A stretch of DNA of 64,000 nt from positions 30,840 through 94,839 of the forward strand of contig JAUYOG010000021.1 in assembly GCA_030695945.1 (NCBI GenBank), written 5' to 3'. Of the stretch, positions 43,753 through 52,718 are shown one piece after another. The DNA is from Ramlibacter sp. GTDB taxonomy: Bacteria; Pseudomonadota; Gammaproteobacteria; Burkholderiales; Burkholderiaceae_C. Each line of letters opens with the position of its first letter. Position 1 is the stretch's first letter. The notes beneath the pieces were generated by a model that saw only the letters and a program-made list of their open reading frames with translations, searched no databases and was not told the origin of the DNA. The translations under genes were made by a program, and so were the position numbers.

Positions 43753-46368
43753 GTGAAAAATTACTGGCTTCGCACAAGCGCCGCCGTCCTGTTCACGCTG
43801 GCCGTGGCCGGCTGCGGAGGCGGCGGGGGTGGCGGCACGGACACGGGCGGTGTCACGACCCCGCCGGTGGCGTCAGGGCCGCTGAAATCCGCGATCGACA
43901 GTGCCGCGTCCTCTCCCGCGAACGACACCTCGACCAGCGATTCGGCATCCTTCATGGTGCTGCAGAACGCCGGCTTGCCGGCGGTCGTCATCAACAGCCC
44001 GCCGAAGGTGAACTTCGTCGTCTTCTCCGACGGACGGGTGAAAACCGACCTGGCGATCACGAACGTGAGCTTCGCGATCGCCAAGCTGGTGCCCGGCACC
44101 AACGGCGAACTGGATCAATGGGTCAGCTATATCTTCCGAACGGAGACCGCCGCCGCGGGCGTCGGCCCGAACGGTGCCCCCGTGCTGGCATCGGCCAAGC
44201 AGGCGACCTCCGACAGCAAGGAAACCACCGCGGCGCTGATCGCCGCCCAGTTCAAGCTCAATCCCGAGGGTTACTACACCTACACCTTCAAGACCGACAT
44301 CAAGGACCCGAGCAAGACCAACGGCGTCGTGTTCGAACCCAACCGTACGCATCGCGTCGCGATCCAGCTGAGTTACAAGAATGCAGCCGGCGAGACGGTG
44401 CTGGTCAACCCCTACTTCGATTTCACGGTGGACGCCAACGGAAACTCCGTGCCGGCCACCGCCGCGCAGACGCGCCGCATGGTGGACATCGACTCCTGCA
44501 ACGGCTGCCACGACAAGCTCGCGCTGCATGGCGGCGGGCGGGTGGACACCCAGTACTGCGTGATGTGCCACAACCCCGGCACCACCGACGCCAACAGCGG
44601 CAACGTGCTCACGCTCTCGACGATGGTTCACAAGATCCACGCGGGCCGGCTGCTCAAGAGCAAACTCGACGCCGGCAAGGGCGGCGAAGACTACGTGATC
44701 TGGGGCTACGGCAACAGCAAGCACGACTACGCGGAAGTCGGTTTCCCGCAGGACTTGCGCAATTGCGCCAAGTGCCACACCGCGGCCAACCCGCTCACCC
44801 CGCAAGGCGACAACTGGAAGACCAAGGCCACCCGCGAGGCCTGCCTGACCTGCCACGCCAGCAAGCCCGGCTCCGACTGGCTGGCCACGCACACCATCCT
44901 GAACAACAACCAGAACCCCCTGGCACCCGCCACGCTGATGCCCAACAGCGCCTGCCAAGGCTGCCACGCCCCGGGCAGCGCCGTTGCACCGGAGCGCGTG
45001 CACTGGAACCAGAACGAGGAAAACGCGGCCAACTACAAGATGAACATCGAGGGCGTGTCGTACGACGCCGCGGCCCGAGCCGTCACCGTCAAGTACTTCC
45101 TGTCCAACCCCAAGAACAGCAATGCCGCGTACAACCTGGTGACGTCCGATTGCACCGGTGCCGGCGCCACGCTCACCTGCGCCAATACGACGAAGTTCGG
45201 CAACCTGCGCTTCTACCTCGCCTACCAGAACATGGTCGGGCAGAACACCGGCGTGACGGAGTTCACCGCGTACAACAACGGCGGCAGCGGCGCCAACAAC
45301 TACGCGTACAAGGGCACCAACGACGGCAGCAACCACTACACCGTGACCATCACGGTCCCGCCGGACAGCACCACCTCCTTCGCCGCCGGCACGGCCCGCG
45401 TCGTCAGCATCGGCCAGATCAAGGAGCCGAAGCTTGCCGTGCAGTCCGCCGTCGATCCGCGTCCGGTCGTTTCCACGGCTGCTGCGGACCTCGTCAATGT
45501 GGTGGTGCAGCACACGTACGCCGATGTCGCGCTGAGCGGCAGCCTCACGCCGCGCCGCCTGATCGTCTCCAACGACAAGTGCAACGTCTGCCACGGCGCG
45601 CTGGGCACCACGTCCGGCTCCAACACGCTCGCCAACGCCTTCCACGGCGGCGCGCGCAACACCGTCGAAGCCTGCGTCGTCTGCCATGACCCGAACCGCA
45701 TGTCGTCCACGGTGATGACGAACAGCCTCGCGCTCAACGAGTCCTACCAGTTCAAGCGGATGATCCACGGCATCCACGGCAACTCCAAGCGGACGTATCC
45801 GTTCACGCACGGCAACCCCGCCCAGGGCCTGTTCGACAAGACCGGCAAGCTCTTGCAAAGCGGCAGCTTCCTGGCCGACCAGAAGGTGACGATCAACAAT
45901 GTGTCCACCACGGTGATCCCGGCCGGCACGGCCATCGCCGCGGGCAACACGTTCCAGACCATCGCCGACATCGTGACGGCGGCCGCGCGCGGCGCGGGCT
46001 ACACGGGCGCCGCAGTCTCGGCCGCCGAGAACTATGCCGCCGAAGTGGCCTACCCCGGCGTGGGGCTGAACTGCAATGCCTGCCACGTGGACAACTCGTA
46101 CAAGGTGGACCGCGGCCCGATCGGCGCCGTCGTCTCCAAGCCGGCCGGCGTGACCGACCCGATGAAGTGGCTGGTGATCTCGCCCAAGGCGGCCACCTGC
46201 ACGGGTTGCCATGACTCCCCCGCCGCGATCGGCCACGTGACGAGCTTCGGCAACGCGACGTTCGGCAACCGCACGCAGGCGCAGTCGATGCAGACGCAGG
46301 AAATCTGCGCCGATTGCCACTCGGCTGGCGTGTTCAAGGGCGTGGACATTGTCCACGGCCAGAAGTAA
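43753..46368 (+). CDS. OmcA/MtrC-family decaheme surface cytochrome lipoprotein (copy 2)
   Basis: An 871-residue tandem paralogue of copy 1. Lipobox VAGC (Cys21) is followed by a Gly-rich linker. Ten heme motifs: CNGCH (~249), CVMCH, CAKCH, CLTCH, CQGCH (~401), then CNVCH (~610), CVVCH, CNACH, CTGCH and CADCH (~852). The first pentaheme cluster is very close to copy 1 (both share RMVDIxxCNGCHDKLALHGG-like sequence), while the central beta region differs more. It has a GTG start with AGGAG ten bases upstream. Likely exposed on the cell surface as the second terminal reductase of the Mtr conduit. Confidence 0.92.
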   Translation: MKNYWLRTSAAVLFTLAVAGCGGGGGGGTDTGGVTTPPVASGPLKSAIDSAASSPANDTSTSDSASFMVLQNAGLPAVVINSPPKVNFVVFSDGRVKTDLAITNVSFAIAKLVPGTNGELDQWVSYIFRTETAAAGVGPNGAPVLASAKQATSDSKETTAALIAAQFKLNPEGYYTYTFKTDIKDPSKTNGVVFEPNRTHRVAIQLSYKNAAGETVLVNPYFDFTVDANGNSVPATAAQTRRMVDIDSCNGCHDKLALHGGGRVDTQYCVMCHNPGTTDANSGNVLTLSTMVHKIHAGRLLKSKLDAGKGGEDYVIWGYGNSKHDYAEVGFPQDLRNCAKCHTAANPLTPQGDNWKTKATREACLTCHASKPGSDWLATHTILNNNQNPLAPATLMPNSACQGCHAPGSAVAPERVHWNQNEENAANYKMNIEGVSYDAAARAVTVKYFLSNPKNSNAAYNLVTSDCTGAGATLTCANTTKFGNLRFYLAYQNMVGQNTGVTEFTAYNNGGSGANNYAYKGTNDGSNHYTVTITVPPDSTTSFAAGTARVVSIGQIKEPKLAVQSAVDPRPVVSTAAADLVNVVVQHTYADVALSGSLTPRRLIVSNDKCNVCHGALGTTSGSNTLANAFHGGARNTVEACVVCHDPNRMSSTVMTNSLALNESYQFKRMIHGIHGNSKRTYPFTHGNPAQGLFDKTGKLLQSGSFLADQKVTINNVSTTVIPAGTAIAAGNTFQTIADIVTAAARGAGYTGAAVSAAENYAAEVAYPGVGLNCNACHVDNSYKVDRGPIGAVVSKPAGVTDPMKWLVISPKAATCTGCHDSPAAIGHVTSFGNATFGNRTQAQSMQTQEICADCHSAGVFKGVDIVHGQK

Positions 46369-46449
46369 CAACAAGGCAACAAGGACGCTTTCATGAATCA
46401 CGACTCGCTTGCCGGCAGCAAGAACCGGCCGTCAGCCCGAGGAGATGCG

Positions 46450-47433
46450 ATGAGAATCATGCGAGCGTTAGCCATCACGGCGTTCGGCCTGTTCGGGCTG
46501 GCGGGCATGGCCGGGATCGCCTCGGCGGCCGGTGTCGACGCGGCGGCCTCGGCCGCCTGCGTGAAGTGCCACGACGAGGAAGACCTGGCCGACAGCAGCC
46601 GGCACGCGCACTCGGCCGTTGCCGACGTGCGCGCGCCGACCTGCGTGACCTGCCACGGCCCGAGCCCGACGCACGCCAACAAACCGGCGGAACTGAAAGA
46701 CCGCCCGGCACCCGACCGGGTCTTCGGCAAGAAGTCGAAAACGCCCGTCGCCGACATGAACGCCGCCTGCCTCACCTGCCACCAGAAGGACAGCAAGCGC
46801 GCGATGTGGGGCGGCAGCCAGCACGAGACGTCCAGCCTCGCATGCTCGTCCTGCCACCAGAACCACACCAACAAGGACAAGGCCCTGGCCCGCGCCACCC
46901 AGACCGATGTCTGCCTCACCTGCCACAAGGAGCAGCGCGCGCAGCTCGCCCGGCCCTCGCACCACCCGCTGCCCGAAGGCAAGATGACCTGCTCGGACTG
47001 CCACAACGCGCACGGCTCCGCCGGGCCCAAGCTGGCCAAGCGCGACAGCACCAACGACACCTGCTACACCTGCCACGCGGAGAAGCGCGGGCCTTTCGTG
47101 CACTCGCACGAGCCGGTCACGCAGGATTGCGCGAGCTGCCACAACCCGCACGGCAGCACCGTGGCCGCGATGCTGAAGGCGCGGCCCCCGATGCTGTGCC
47201 AGCAATGCCACACCCCGCACGTCGCGGGCGGCGTCGGCGCCGTGGGCGGCCAGCCGGGCGTGTTCCCGCCGGCGGCCGGCGGCCAGTTGTCGCCCTCGAT
47301 CACGAACATCAGCGGCGGCAAGAACGTCGTGAACATATGGCAGGGCCGCAGTTGCACCAACTGCCACACACAGGTGCACGGCTCCAACAACCCGTCGGCG
47401 ACCAACCCGACGCCCCGCTTCCAGATGCGCTGA
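46450..47433 (+). CDS. mtrA: MtrA/DmsE-type periplasmic decaheme cytochrome
   Basis: A 327-residue exported protein (signal peptide 1-27) with ten CxxCH motifs: CVKCH, CVTCH, CLTCH, CSSCH, CLTCH, CSDCH, CYTCH, CASCH, CQQCH and CTNCH. Size and even spacing match MtrA/DmsE, the heme wire inserted in an MtrB barrel across the outer membrane. GAGGAGATGCG sits just before the ATG at 46450, which favours it over 46393. Directly followed by the MtrB-like gene. Fe(II)-oxidising relatives (MtoA/PioA) have similar sequences, but the adjacent MtrC-type genes point to outward electron flow. Confidence 0.9.
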   Translation: MRIMRALAITAFGLFGLAGMAGIASAAGVDAAASAACVKCHDEEDLADSSRHAHSAVADVRAPTCVTCHGPSPTHANKPAELKDRPAPDRVFGKKSKTPVADMNAACLTCHQKDSKRAMWGGSQHETSSLACSSCHQNHTNKDKALARATQTDVCLTCHKEQRAQLARPSHHPLPEGKMTCSDCHNAHGSAGPKLAKRDSTNDTCYTCHAEKRGPFVHSHEPVTQDCASCHNPHGSTVAAMLKARPPMLCQQCHTPHVAGGVGAVGGQPGVFPPAAGGQLSPSITNISGGKNVVNIWQGRSCTNCHTQVHGSNNPSATNPTPRFQMR

Positions 47434-47450
47434 ACTGAAAGACGGAAATC

Positions 47451-49640
47451 ATGACTCTGCCCGATCGACTCTCTCCTTCAGTCCTCGCACTCGCACTCAT
47501 GGCGGCCTTCGGCCCGGCCTGGTCACAGACCGCGCCGGCCGTCGAAGGCTCCGCGAGCGTGGGCATCGGCCTCGTGAGCGGCGACCGCGAGGACCGCTCC
47601 CAGTACGACCAGTACAACGGCCTGCGGCCCGACAGCAACGCCTTCGGCATCTTCGGGGCCGACTACTACCGGCGCGACGACGCCAAGGGCACCGTCATCG
47701 AGTTCCAGGCGATCGACCTCCTCAACCGCAACCGCGAGCTGGGGCTGCGCTGGAAGAAGCCGGGCGACTGGAAGCTCGGCGCGGGCTACAGCGAAACCAC
47801 GCGCAACGAAACTGCCTTCGCCAATACCGGACTGGTCGGCGGCGGAAGCGCCACGCCGCAGGTGGTGGTGCTGCCCGGCGGGCCGGGCACGGGCTCGGAC
47901 TACGACTTCAGGATCAGGCGCTCGGCGCTGGGCTTCGACTTCTCCAAGGTGATCTCCAGCCGCGTCCAGATCGAAGCCAGCGTGAAGACCGAAAAGAAGG
48001 AAGGCTCGCGCCTGTGGGGCATCGGGATGGCCTGCCCCAGCCCGATCGCACCCGGATGCCGCGCCACCAACGCAGCCGAAGCCGGCTGGGCCGTGCTCAT
48101 GCTCCCCGAGCCGGTGGACGCGAACCACAGCCAGCTCGATGGACGCGTGACCTACGCCGGCGACCGCCTGAACCTCTCGGCAGGCTATTACGGCTCGTTC
48201 TACCGCAACGAACACGGCAGCCTGAACCCGGTGGTTCCCGGCGCGCTCTACAACGCCGTCGGCCAGCTCCTGCCCCTTTCCACGGGCCTGCAGCCCCTTC
48301 TGAACAACCCGGTCGCCCTGCCCCCGGACAACCAGGCGCACCACCTGGACGTGACGGGCACGTACGGGCTCTCGGCCTCGACGAAACTCAATTTCAAGCT
48401 GGCGTACTCGCAAGCCACCCAGCACCAGGACTTCCTGGGCGCGGGCCTCACCGGCGCGCCGGTGGGCGTGGCGGATCTCGGCGGCAAGGTCGCGACCACG
48501 CTCGCGCAAGTGGGCGTCACCTCGCGGCCCAGCCCCAAGCTGACCCTGTCGGGCAACCTGCGCTACCAGCACAAGGACGACGACACGAAGCTCGCCCTGT
48601 ACAACGTCGAGGGCACTTCGACCTACACCAACCGCCAGCTGCCGCGCACCGACATCCAGGCCAAGGCGCAGGCGGGCTACCAGATCACCAGCGACTGGCG
48701 CGGCACGGTCGGCATCGACTATCACTCCGTCGACCGCGGCACCTTCACCCCGACGGCGGCGGTGGCCGGCATCACGGCGCTGCGCCAGGATACCGAGGAA
48801 GCCGGCGTCCGCGCCGAACTGCGGCGGCGCATGTCGGAGAACCTGAGCGGCGCCATCAGCCTCGAAACCAGCCGGCGCGACGGCTCCAACTGGCTGCTGG
48901 ACAACAGCGGGCGGGGCGTCACCGAAGTCACCGACGCCGCGGCGGCGGGCTTTGCCTACAACAACGGCATCTTCATGCCCACGCTGGCCGACCGCCAGCG
49001 CGACAAGCTCAAGCTGTCGGCCGACTGGCAGCCGAACGAGAAGCTGGCGCTGCAGGGCGTGGCCGAGGTGGGACGCGACAAGTTCACCTCCCCCAGCGCC
49101 TATGGGCTGCGCAAGGCGGCCATGAATTCCCTGAGCCTGGACGCCACCTACGCCGTGAACGACAAGTGGAACCTGAACGGCTTCGTCTCCTACGGCCAGC
49201 AGGAGCTGGACCAGGCGCGCCCCGAAGCGGCCTTCATGGCCTTCGACAACACGGCCACCACCCTGGGGCTGGGTTTCACCGGCAAGCCCATGGCCAACCT
49301 GGAAGTGGGCGGGAACCTCTCGTTCATGGACGACCGCAGCGAGTACGCCCAGACGCTCGACGCCGGCGCGGGCGGCGAAGCGGCCGCCTTGCTGGGGGCC
49401 ACCGGCGGCCTGCCCGACACCGTGTTCCGGCAGACGACACTGAAGGTGTTCGGCAGGTACACCCTGGACAAGCTGTCCAGCATCAGGCTGGACCTGGTGC
49501 ACCAGCGCACCAAATGGACGGACTGGGCCTGGGGCTTCAATGGGGTTCCCTTCGCCTACTCCGACGGCACCACGATCGTGCGCAAGCCCTCGCAGAACGT
49601 CACGTTCGTCGGCCTGACGTACGTGCGCCGCTGGCCGTGA
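47451..49640 (+). CDS. mtrB: MtrB/PioB-family outer-membrane beta-barrel
   Basis: A 729-residue barrel protein with a signal peptide ending AWS-Q (residue ~25) and many alternating beta strands. It forms the sheath around the MtrA heme wire. Shewanella MtrB has a CxxC near its mature N-terminus; here the N-terminus has no Cys, and the only Cys pair lies in one loop (ACPSPIAPGC, about residues 194-203). The C-terminus ends LTYVRRWP rather than in an aromatic residue. Eighteen bases after mtrA. Confidence 0.9.
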   Translation: MTLPDRLSPSVLALALMAAFGPAWSQTAPAVEGSASVGIGLVSGDREDRSQYDQYNGLRPDSNAFGIFGADYYRRDDAKGTVIEFQAIDLLNRNRELGLRWKKPGDWKLGAGYSETTRNETAFANTGLVGGGSATPQVVVLPGGPGTGSDYDFRIRRSALGFDFSKVISSRVQIEASVKTEKKEGSRLWGIGMACPSPIAPGCRATNAAEAGWAVLMLPEPVDANHSQLDGRVTYAGDRLNLSAGYYGSFYRNEHGSLNPVVPGALYNAVGQLLPLSTGLQPLLNNPVALPPDNQAHHLDVTGTYGLSASTKLNFKLAYSQATQHQDFLGAGLTGAPVGVADLGGKVATTLAQVGVTSRPSPKLTLSGNLRYQHKDDDTKLALYNVEGTSTYTNRQLPRTDIQAKAQAGYQITSDWRGTVGIDYHSVDRGTFTPTAAVAGITALRQDTEEAGVRAELRRRMSENLSGAISLETSRRDGSNWLLDNSGRGVTEVTDAAAAGFAYNNGIFMPTLADRQRDKLKLSADWQPNEKLALQGVAEVGRDKFTSPSAYGLRKAAMNSLSLDATYAVNDKWNLNGFVSYGQQELDQARPEAAFMAFDNTATTLGLGFTGKPMANLEVGGNLSFMDDRSEYAQTLDAGAGGEAAALLGATGGLPDTVFRQTTLKVFGRYTLDKLSSIRLDLVHQRTKWTDWAWGFNGVPFAYSDGTTIVRKPSQNVTFVGLTYVRRWP

Positions 49641-49733
49641 ACGCAGGGGCGGGAAGCGCTTTGACGGGCGCCTCGCGCCCTGCCGCTCACCCCTCTCAGC
49701 ATTTTCCGATTCCGCGCAGGCGCCCGGTCGCGC

Positions 49734-49747
49734 TTGATTTTTGTCAA
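49734..49747. promoter_or_regulatory. FNR/Anr box upstream of cytochrome c-rquA-frd
   Basis: TTGATTTTTGTCAA matches TTGAT-N4-ATCAA at nine of ten positions. Centred at 49740.5 it would put a start near 49782, 32 bases before the cytochrome c ATG. No terminator was seen between that gene, rquA and frdABCD, so one anaerobic transcript is likely. Confidence 0.62.
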
Positions 49748-49813
49748 CGGTGCACGGTATGGCCCGTTGCACCATGCGTTCATCAACCTTCGTTTCATTG
49801 ACAGGAGCCCACC

Positions 49814-50149
49814 GTGAAAGTCACCTACCTGATTGCCGCAGCCGCAACCACCCTTGCCTTTGCGCTCCCCGTATCCGCGGCCGTCGATGCCGACGCCGCC
49901 AACAAGCTGTCCAAGGACAACGGCTGCACCAAGTGCCACTCGGTCGACAAGACCAAGAAGGGCCCGTCGTTCCAGAAGACGGCCGCCAAGTACAAGGGCA
50001 AGGCGGACGCCGAAGCCAAGCTGACCGAGTTCCTCACCAAGAGCCCCAAGGTCAAGATGGATGACGGCACCGAGGAAGAGCACAAGGCCGTCGCCACCAA
50101 GGATGCGGCCGCCTTGAAGAACCTGGTCCAGTTCATCCTGGCGCAGTAA
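49814..50149 (+). CDS. Periplasmic class I monoheme cytochrome c (paralogue)
   Basis: A 111-residue exported cytochrome, clearly related to the protein at 38855 (shared AAVDADAA, GKAD, EEHK and ILAQ C-terminus). Signal peptide ends near SAA (22); heme motif CTKCH at 38-42; possible axial Met in KVKMDDG. Lys-rich. Placed between the Mtr genes and rquA-frd. It could shuttle electrons between inner-membrane quinol dehydrogenases and MtrA. Confidence 0.9.
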   Translation: MKVTYLIAAAATTLAFALPVSAAVDADAANKLSKDNGCTKCHSVDKTKKGPSFQKTAAKYKGKADAEAKLTEFLTKSPKVKMDDGTEEEHKAVATKDAAALKNLVQFILAQ

Positions 50150-50179
50150 GCGACTGCTCACACGCACCGAGCGCCCCCC

Positions 50180-50914
50180 ATGCCGCCGCCGCCCACCCTG
50201 GCCGATGCCGGATTCGCGGCGCCCGCGACGGCGCCGGTGCCCCCCCTGCCGATCCCGCGCTACCTGGAGCAGGTGTACTGGTGGGCGTACGTCCACCCCA
50301 ACGCCGTGCAGTTCTTCGAGCGCGAGTGGCTGGTCAACCTGATCCTCTTCGGCAACTACGGGCGCCTGCGCGACGCGGCGCTCGCCGACCTGGGCGAAAC
50401 CATCACCGGCAAGACGCTGCAGGTGGCCTGCGCCTACGGCAACATCACGCCGCGCCTGCGCGACCGGCTGGCGCCCGACGCCCGCCTGGACGTCGTGGAC
50501 ATCCTGCCGATCCAGCTCACGAACCTCGCCTCCAAGTTCCCCGCCGACGAGCGGATCGCCCTGATCCAGGGCGACTCCTCGTCGCTGGCCATGCCCGATG
50601 CGAGTTACGACCAGGTGCTGCTGTTCTTCCTCCTGCACGAGCAGCCCGAGCACGTGCGCCGCAAGACGCTGGCCGAGGCGTGGCGCGTCGTGAAGCCGGG
50701 CGGCCGCGTCGTGATCGTGGACTACCACCTGCCCCGGCCGTGGCACCCGCTGCGCCTGCTGATGACGGGCGTGTTCAGGCGGCTCGAGCCCTACGCCATG
50801 GACCTGTGGGAGAACGAGGTCCAGGAATTCATGCCCCAGGCCGCGCAGCCGGCATCCGTGTCCAAGGAAACCTACTACGGCGGGCTGTACCAGAAGCTGG
50901 TGCTCGTCCGCTGA
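50180..50914 (+). CDS. rquA: Rhodoquinone biosynthesis methyltransferase-like protein RquA
   Basis: A 244-residue class I methyltransferase-like protein with the RquA pattern: YLEQVYWWAYVHPNAVQFF (28-46), LVNLILFGNY, then LQVACAYGNIT where ordinary methyltransferases have a GxGxG loop, VVDILPIQLTNLA, LLFFLLHEQPEHVR, PGGRVVIVDYHLP, LEPYAMDLW and a terminal GGLYQKLVLV. RquA converts ubiquinone to rhodoquinone, a low-potential quinone (replacing a methoxy by an amino group) needed for fumarate reduction. It lies ten bases before frdA, which strongly supports that role. Confidence 0.9.
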   Translation: MPPPPTLADAGFAAPATAPVPPLPIPRYLEQVYWWAYVHPNAVQFFEREWLVNLILFGNYGRLRDAALADLGETITGKTLQVACAYGNITPRLRDRLAPDARLDVVDILPIQLTNLASKFPADERIALIQGDSSSLAMPDASYDQVLLFFLLHEQPEHVRRKTLAEAWRVVKPGGRVVIVDYHLPRPWHPLRLLMTGVFRRLEPYAMDLWENEVQEFMPQAAQPASVSKETYYGGLYQKLVLVR

Positions 50915-50924
50915 AAAGAAGCAT

Positions 50925-52718
50925 ATGGAAACTTTCAAGGCAGATGTCGCGATCATCGGTGCGGGCGGCGCGGGCCTCAGGGCCGCGATCGCCGTCGCCG
51001 AGGCCGACCCCAAGCTCAGCATCGCGCTGATCTCCAAGGTCTACCCCATGCGCAGCCACACCGTGGCCGCCGAGGGCGGGGCCGCGGCGGTCACCCAGGC
51101 GCACGACAGCCTCGAAGCCCACTTCCACGACACGGTGGCGGGCGGCGACTGGCTGTGCGAGCAGGACGTGGTCGAATTCTTCGTCGGGCAGGCCCACGAA
51201 GAGATGGTGCAGATGGAGCACTGGGGCTGCCCGTGGAGCCGCAAGGCCGACGGCCGCGCCAACGTGCGCGCCTTCGGCGGGATGAAGATCGAGCGCACCT
51301 GGTTCGCCGCGGACAAGACCGGCTTCCACATGCTGCATACGCTGTTCCAGACGTCGATGAAATACCCGTCGATCAAGCGCTTCGACGAGCATTTCTGCTG
51401 CGACCTGGTCGTGGACGAGGGGCGTGTGCAGGGCGTGGTCGCGATCGAGATCGCCACCGGCGACTTCCGGCTGATCCAGGCCAAGTCGGTCATCATCGCC
51501 ACCGGCGGCGCGGGGCGGGTGTTCCGGGAGAACACCAATGGCGGCATCGTCACCGGTGACGGCATGGCGCTGGCCTACCGCCACGGCGTGCCGCTGCGCG
51601 ACATGGAGTTCGTGCAGTACCACCCCACCTGCATGCCCGGCACCGGCCTGCTCTTCACCGAGGCTTGCCGCGGCGAGGGCGGCTTCCTGCTGAACAAGGA
51701 CGGCTACCGCTACCTGCAGGACTACGGGCTCGGCCCCGCTTCTCCCACGCCCGTCAACAAGGCGATGGAGCTCGGCCCGCGCGACCGCCTGTCGCAGGCC
51801 TACTGGCACGAGAAACAGAAGGGCCGCACGCTGTCCGACCCACGCTGGGGCGATTACGTCCACCTCGACTTGCGCCACCTGGGCGAAAAGAAGCTGCGCG
51901 AGCGCCTGCCGCAGATTTACGAGCTGGCTGTCGAATACCTGGGCGTGGACCCGGCCAGGGAATGCGTTCCCGTGCTGCCGGCCGTGCATTACACGATGGG
52001 CGGCATCACGGCCGACGCCCTCACGGCCGCGCCCCTGCCGGGCCTGTATTCGGTGGGCGAGTGCTCCAGCGTGGGCCTGCACGGCGCCAACCGCCTGGGC
52101 TCGAACTCGCTCACGGAGCTGATCGTCTTCGGCAAGGTGGCCGGCGTCGAGGCGGCCGTGTACACCAGGACGGCGCCCGACGGCAACGCCGCGAAGATCC
52201 GCATGCTGGCCGAGGAGTCCCAGCGCAAGGCGATGTCCTTCGTGGCGCGCACCGACGGCACCGAGCGCATCGCGACGCTGCGGCGCGAGATGGCCAAGAG
52301 CATGGAAGACGGCTGCGGCATCTATCGCATGGAAGACACCATGCAGGCCACCTGCGACAAGCTGGCCGAGCTCAAGGAGCGTTACCAGCGCGTGCAGGTG
52401 GACGACCACTCGAAAGGCTGGAACACCGACTGGCTGCTGGCCATCGAGCTCGGCTACCTGCTCGACGTCGCGCAGGCGATGGCGCACTCCGCGATCAACC
52501 GCAAGGAGTCGCGCGGCTCGCACCAGCGGCTGGACGGCTACGAGCAGCGCGACGACGCGAACTTCCTCAAGCACTCGCTGGCGCATTACGCCGGCCAGGA
52601 CGCGCCGCGCATCGACTACGGCCCGGTGAAGATCACGAGTTCGCAACCCGGCACCCGCGCCTACGGCGCCGCCGGCGAGGAAGCGGACCGCAAGGCGAAG
52701 GAGCTGGCACATGCCTGA
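50925..52718 (+). CDS. frdA: Fumarate reductase flavoprotein subunit
   Basis: A 597-residue FAD subunit very close to E. coli FrdA. GAGGAGLRAAIA binds FAD; His45 in PMRSHTVAAEGG is the covalent FAD link; HDTVAGGDWLCEQDVV, FGGMKIERTWFAADKTGFH and the active-site Arg region of HYTMGGI and GANRLGSNSLTEL follow in order. With FrdBCD it reduces fumarate to succinate at the cytoplasmic face of the inner membrane. The FrdC/FrdD pair downstream and RquA upstream point to fumarate reduction rather than succinate oxidation. Overlaps frdB by eight bases. Confidence 0.95.
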   Translation: METFKADVAIIGAGGAGLRAAIAVAEADPKLSIALISKVYPMRSHTVAAEGGAAAVTQAHDSLEAHFHDTVAGGDWLCEQDVVEFFVGQAHEEMVQMEHWGCPWSRKADGRANVRAFGGMKIERTWFAADKTGFHMLHTLFQTSMKYPSIKRFDEHFCCDLVVDEGRVQGVVAIEIATGDFRLIQAKSVIIATGGAGRVFRENTNGGIVTGDGMALAYRHGVPLRDMEFVQYHPTCMPGTGLLFTEACRGEGGFLLNKDGYRYLQDYGLGPASPTPVNKAMELGPRDRLSQAYWHEKQKGRTLSDPRWGDYVHLDLRHLGEKKLRERLPQIYELAVEYLGVDPARECVPVLPAVHYTMGGITADALTAAPLPGLYSVGECSSVGLHGANRLGSNSLTELIVFGKVAGVEAAVYTRTAPDGNAAKIRMLAEESQRKAMSFVARTDGTERIATLRREMAKSMEDGCGIYRMEDTMQATCDKLAELKERYQRVQVDDHSKGWNTDWLLAIELGYLLDVAQAMAHSAINRKESRGSHQRLDGYEQRDDANFLKHSLAHYAGQDAPRIDYGPVKITSSQPGTRAYGAAGEEADRKAKELAHA

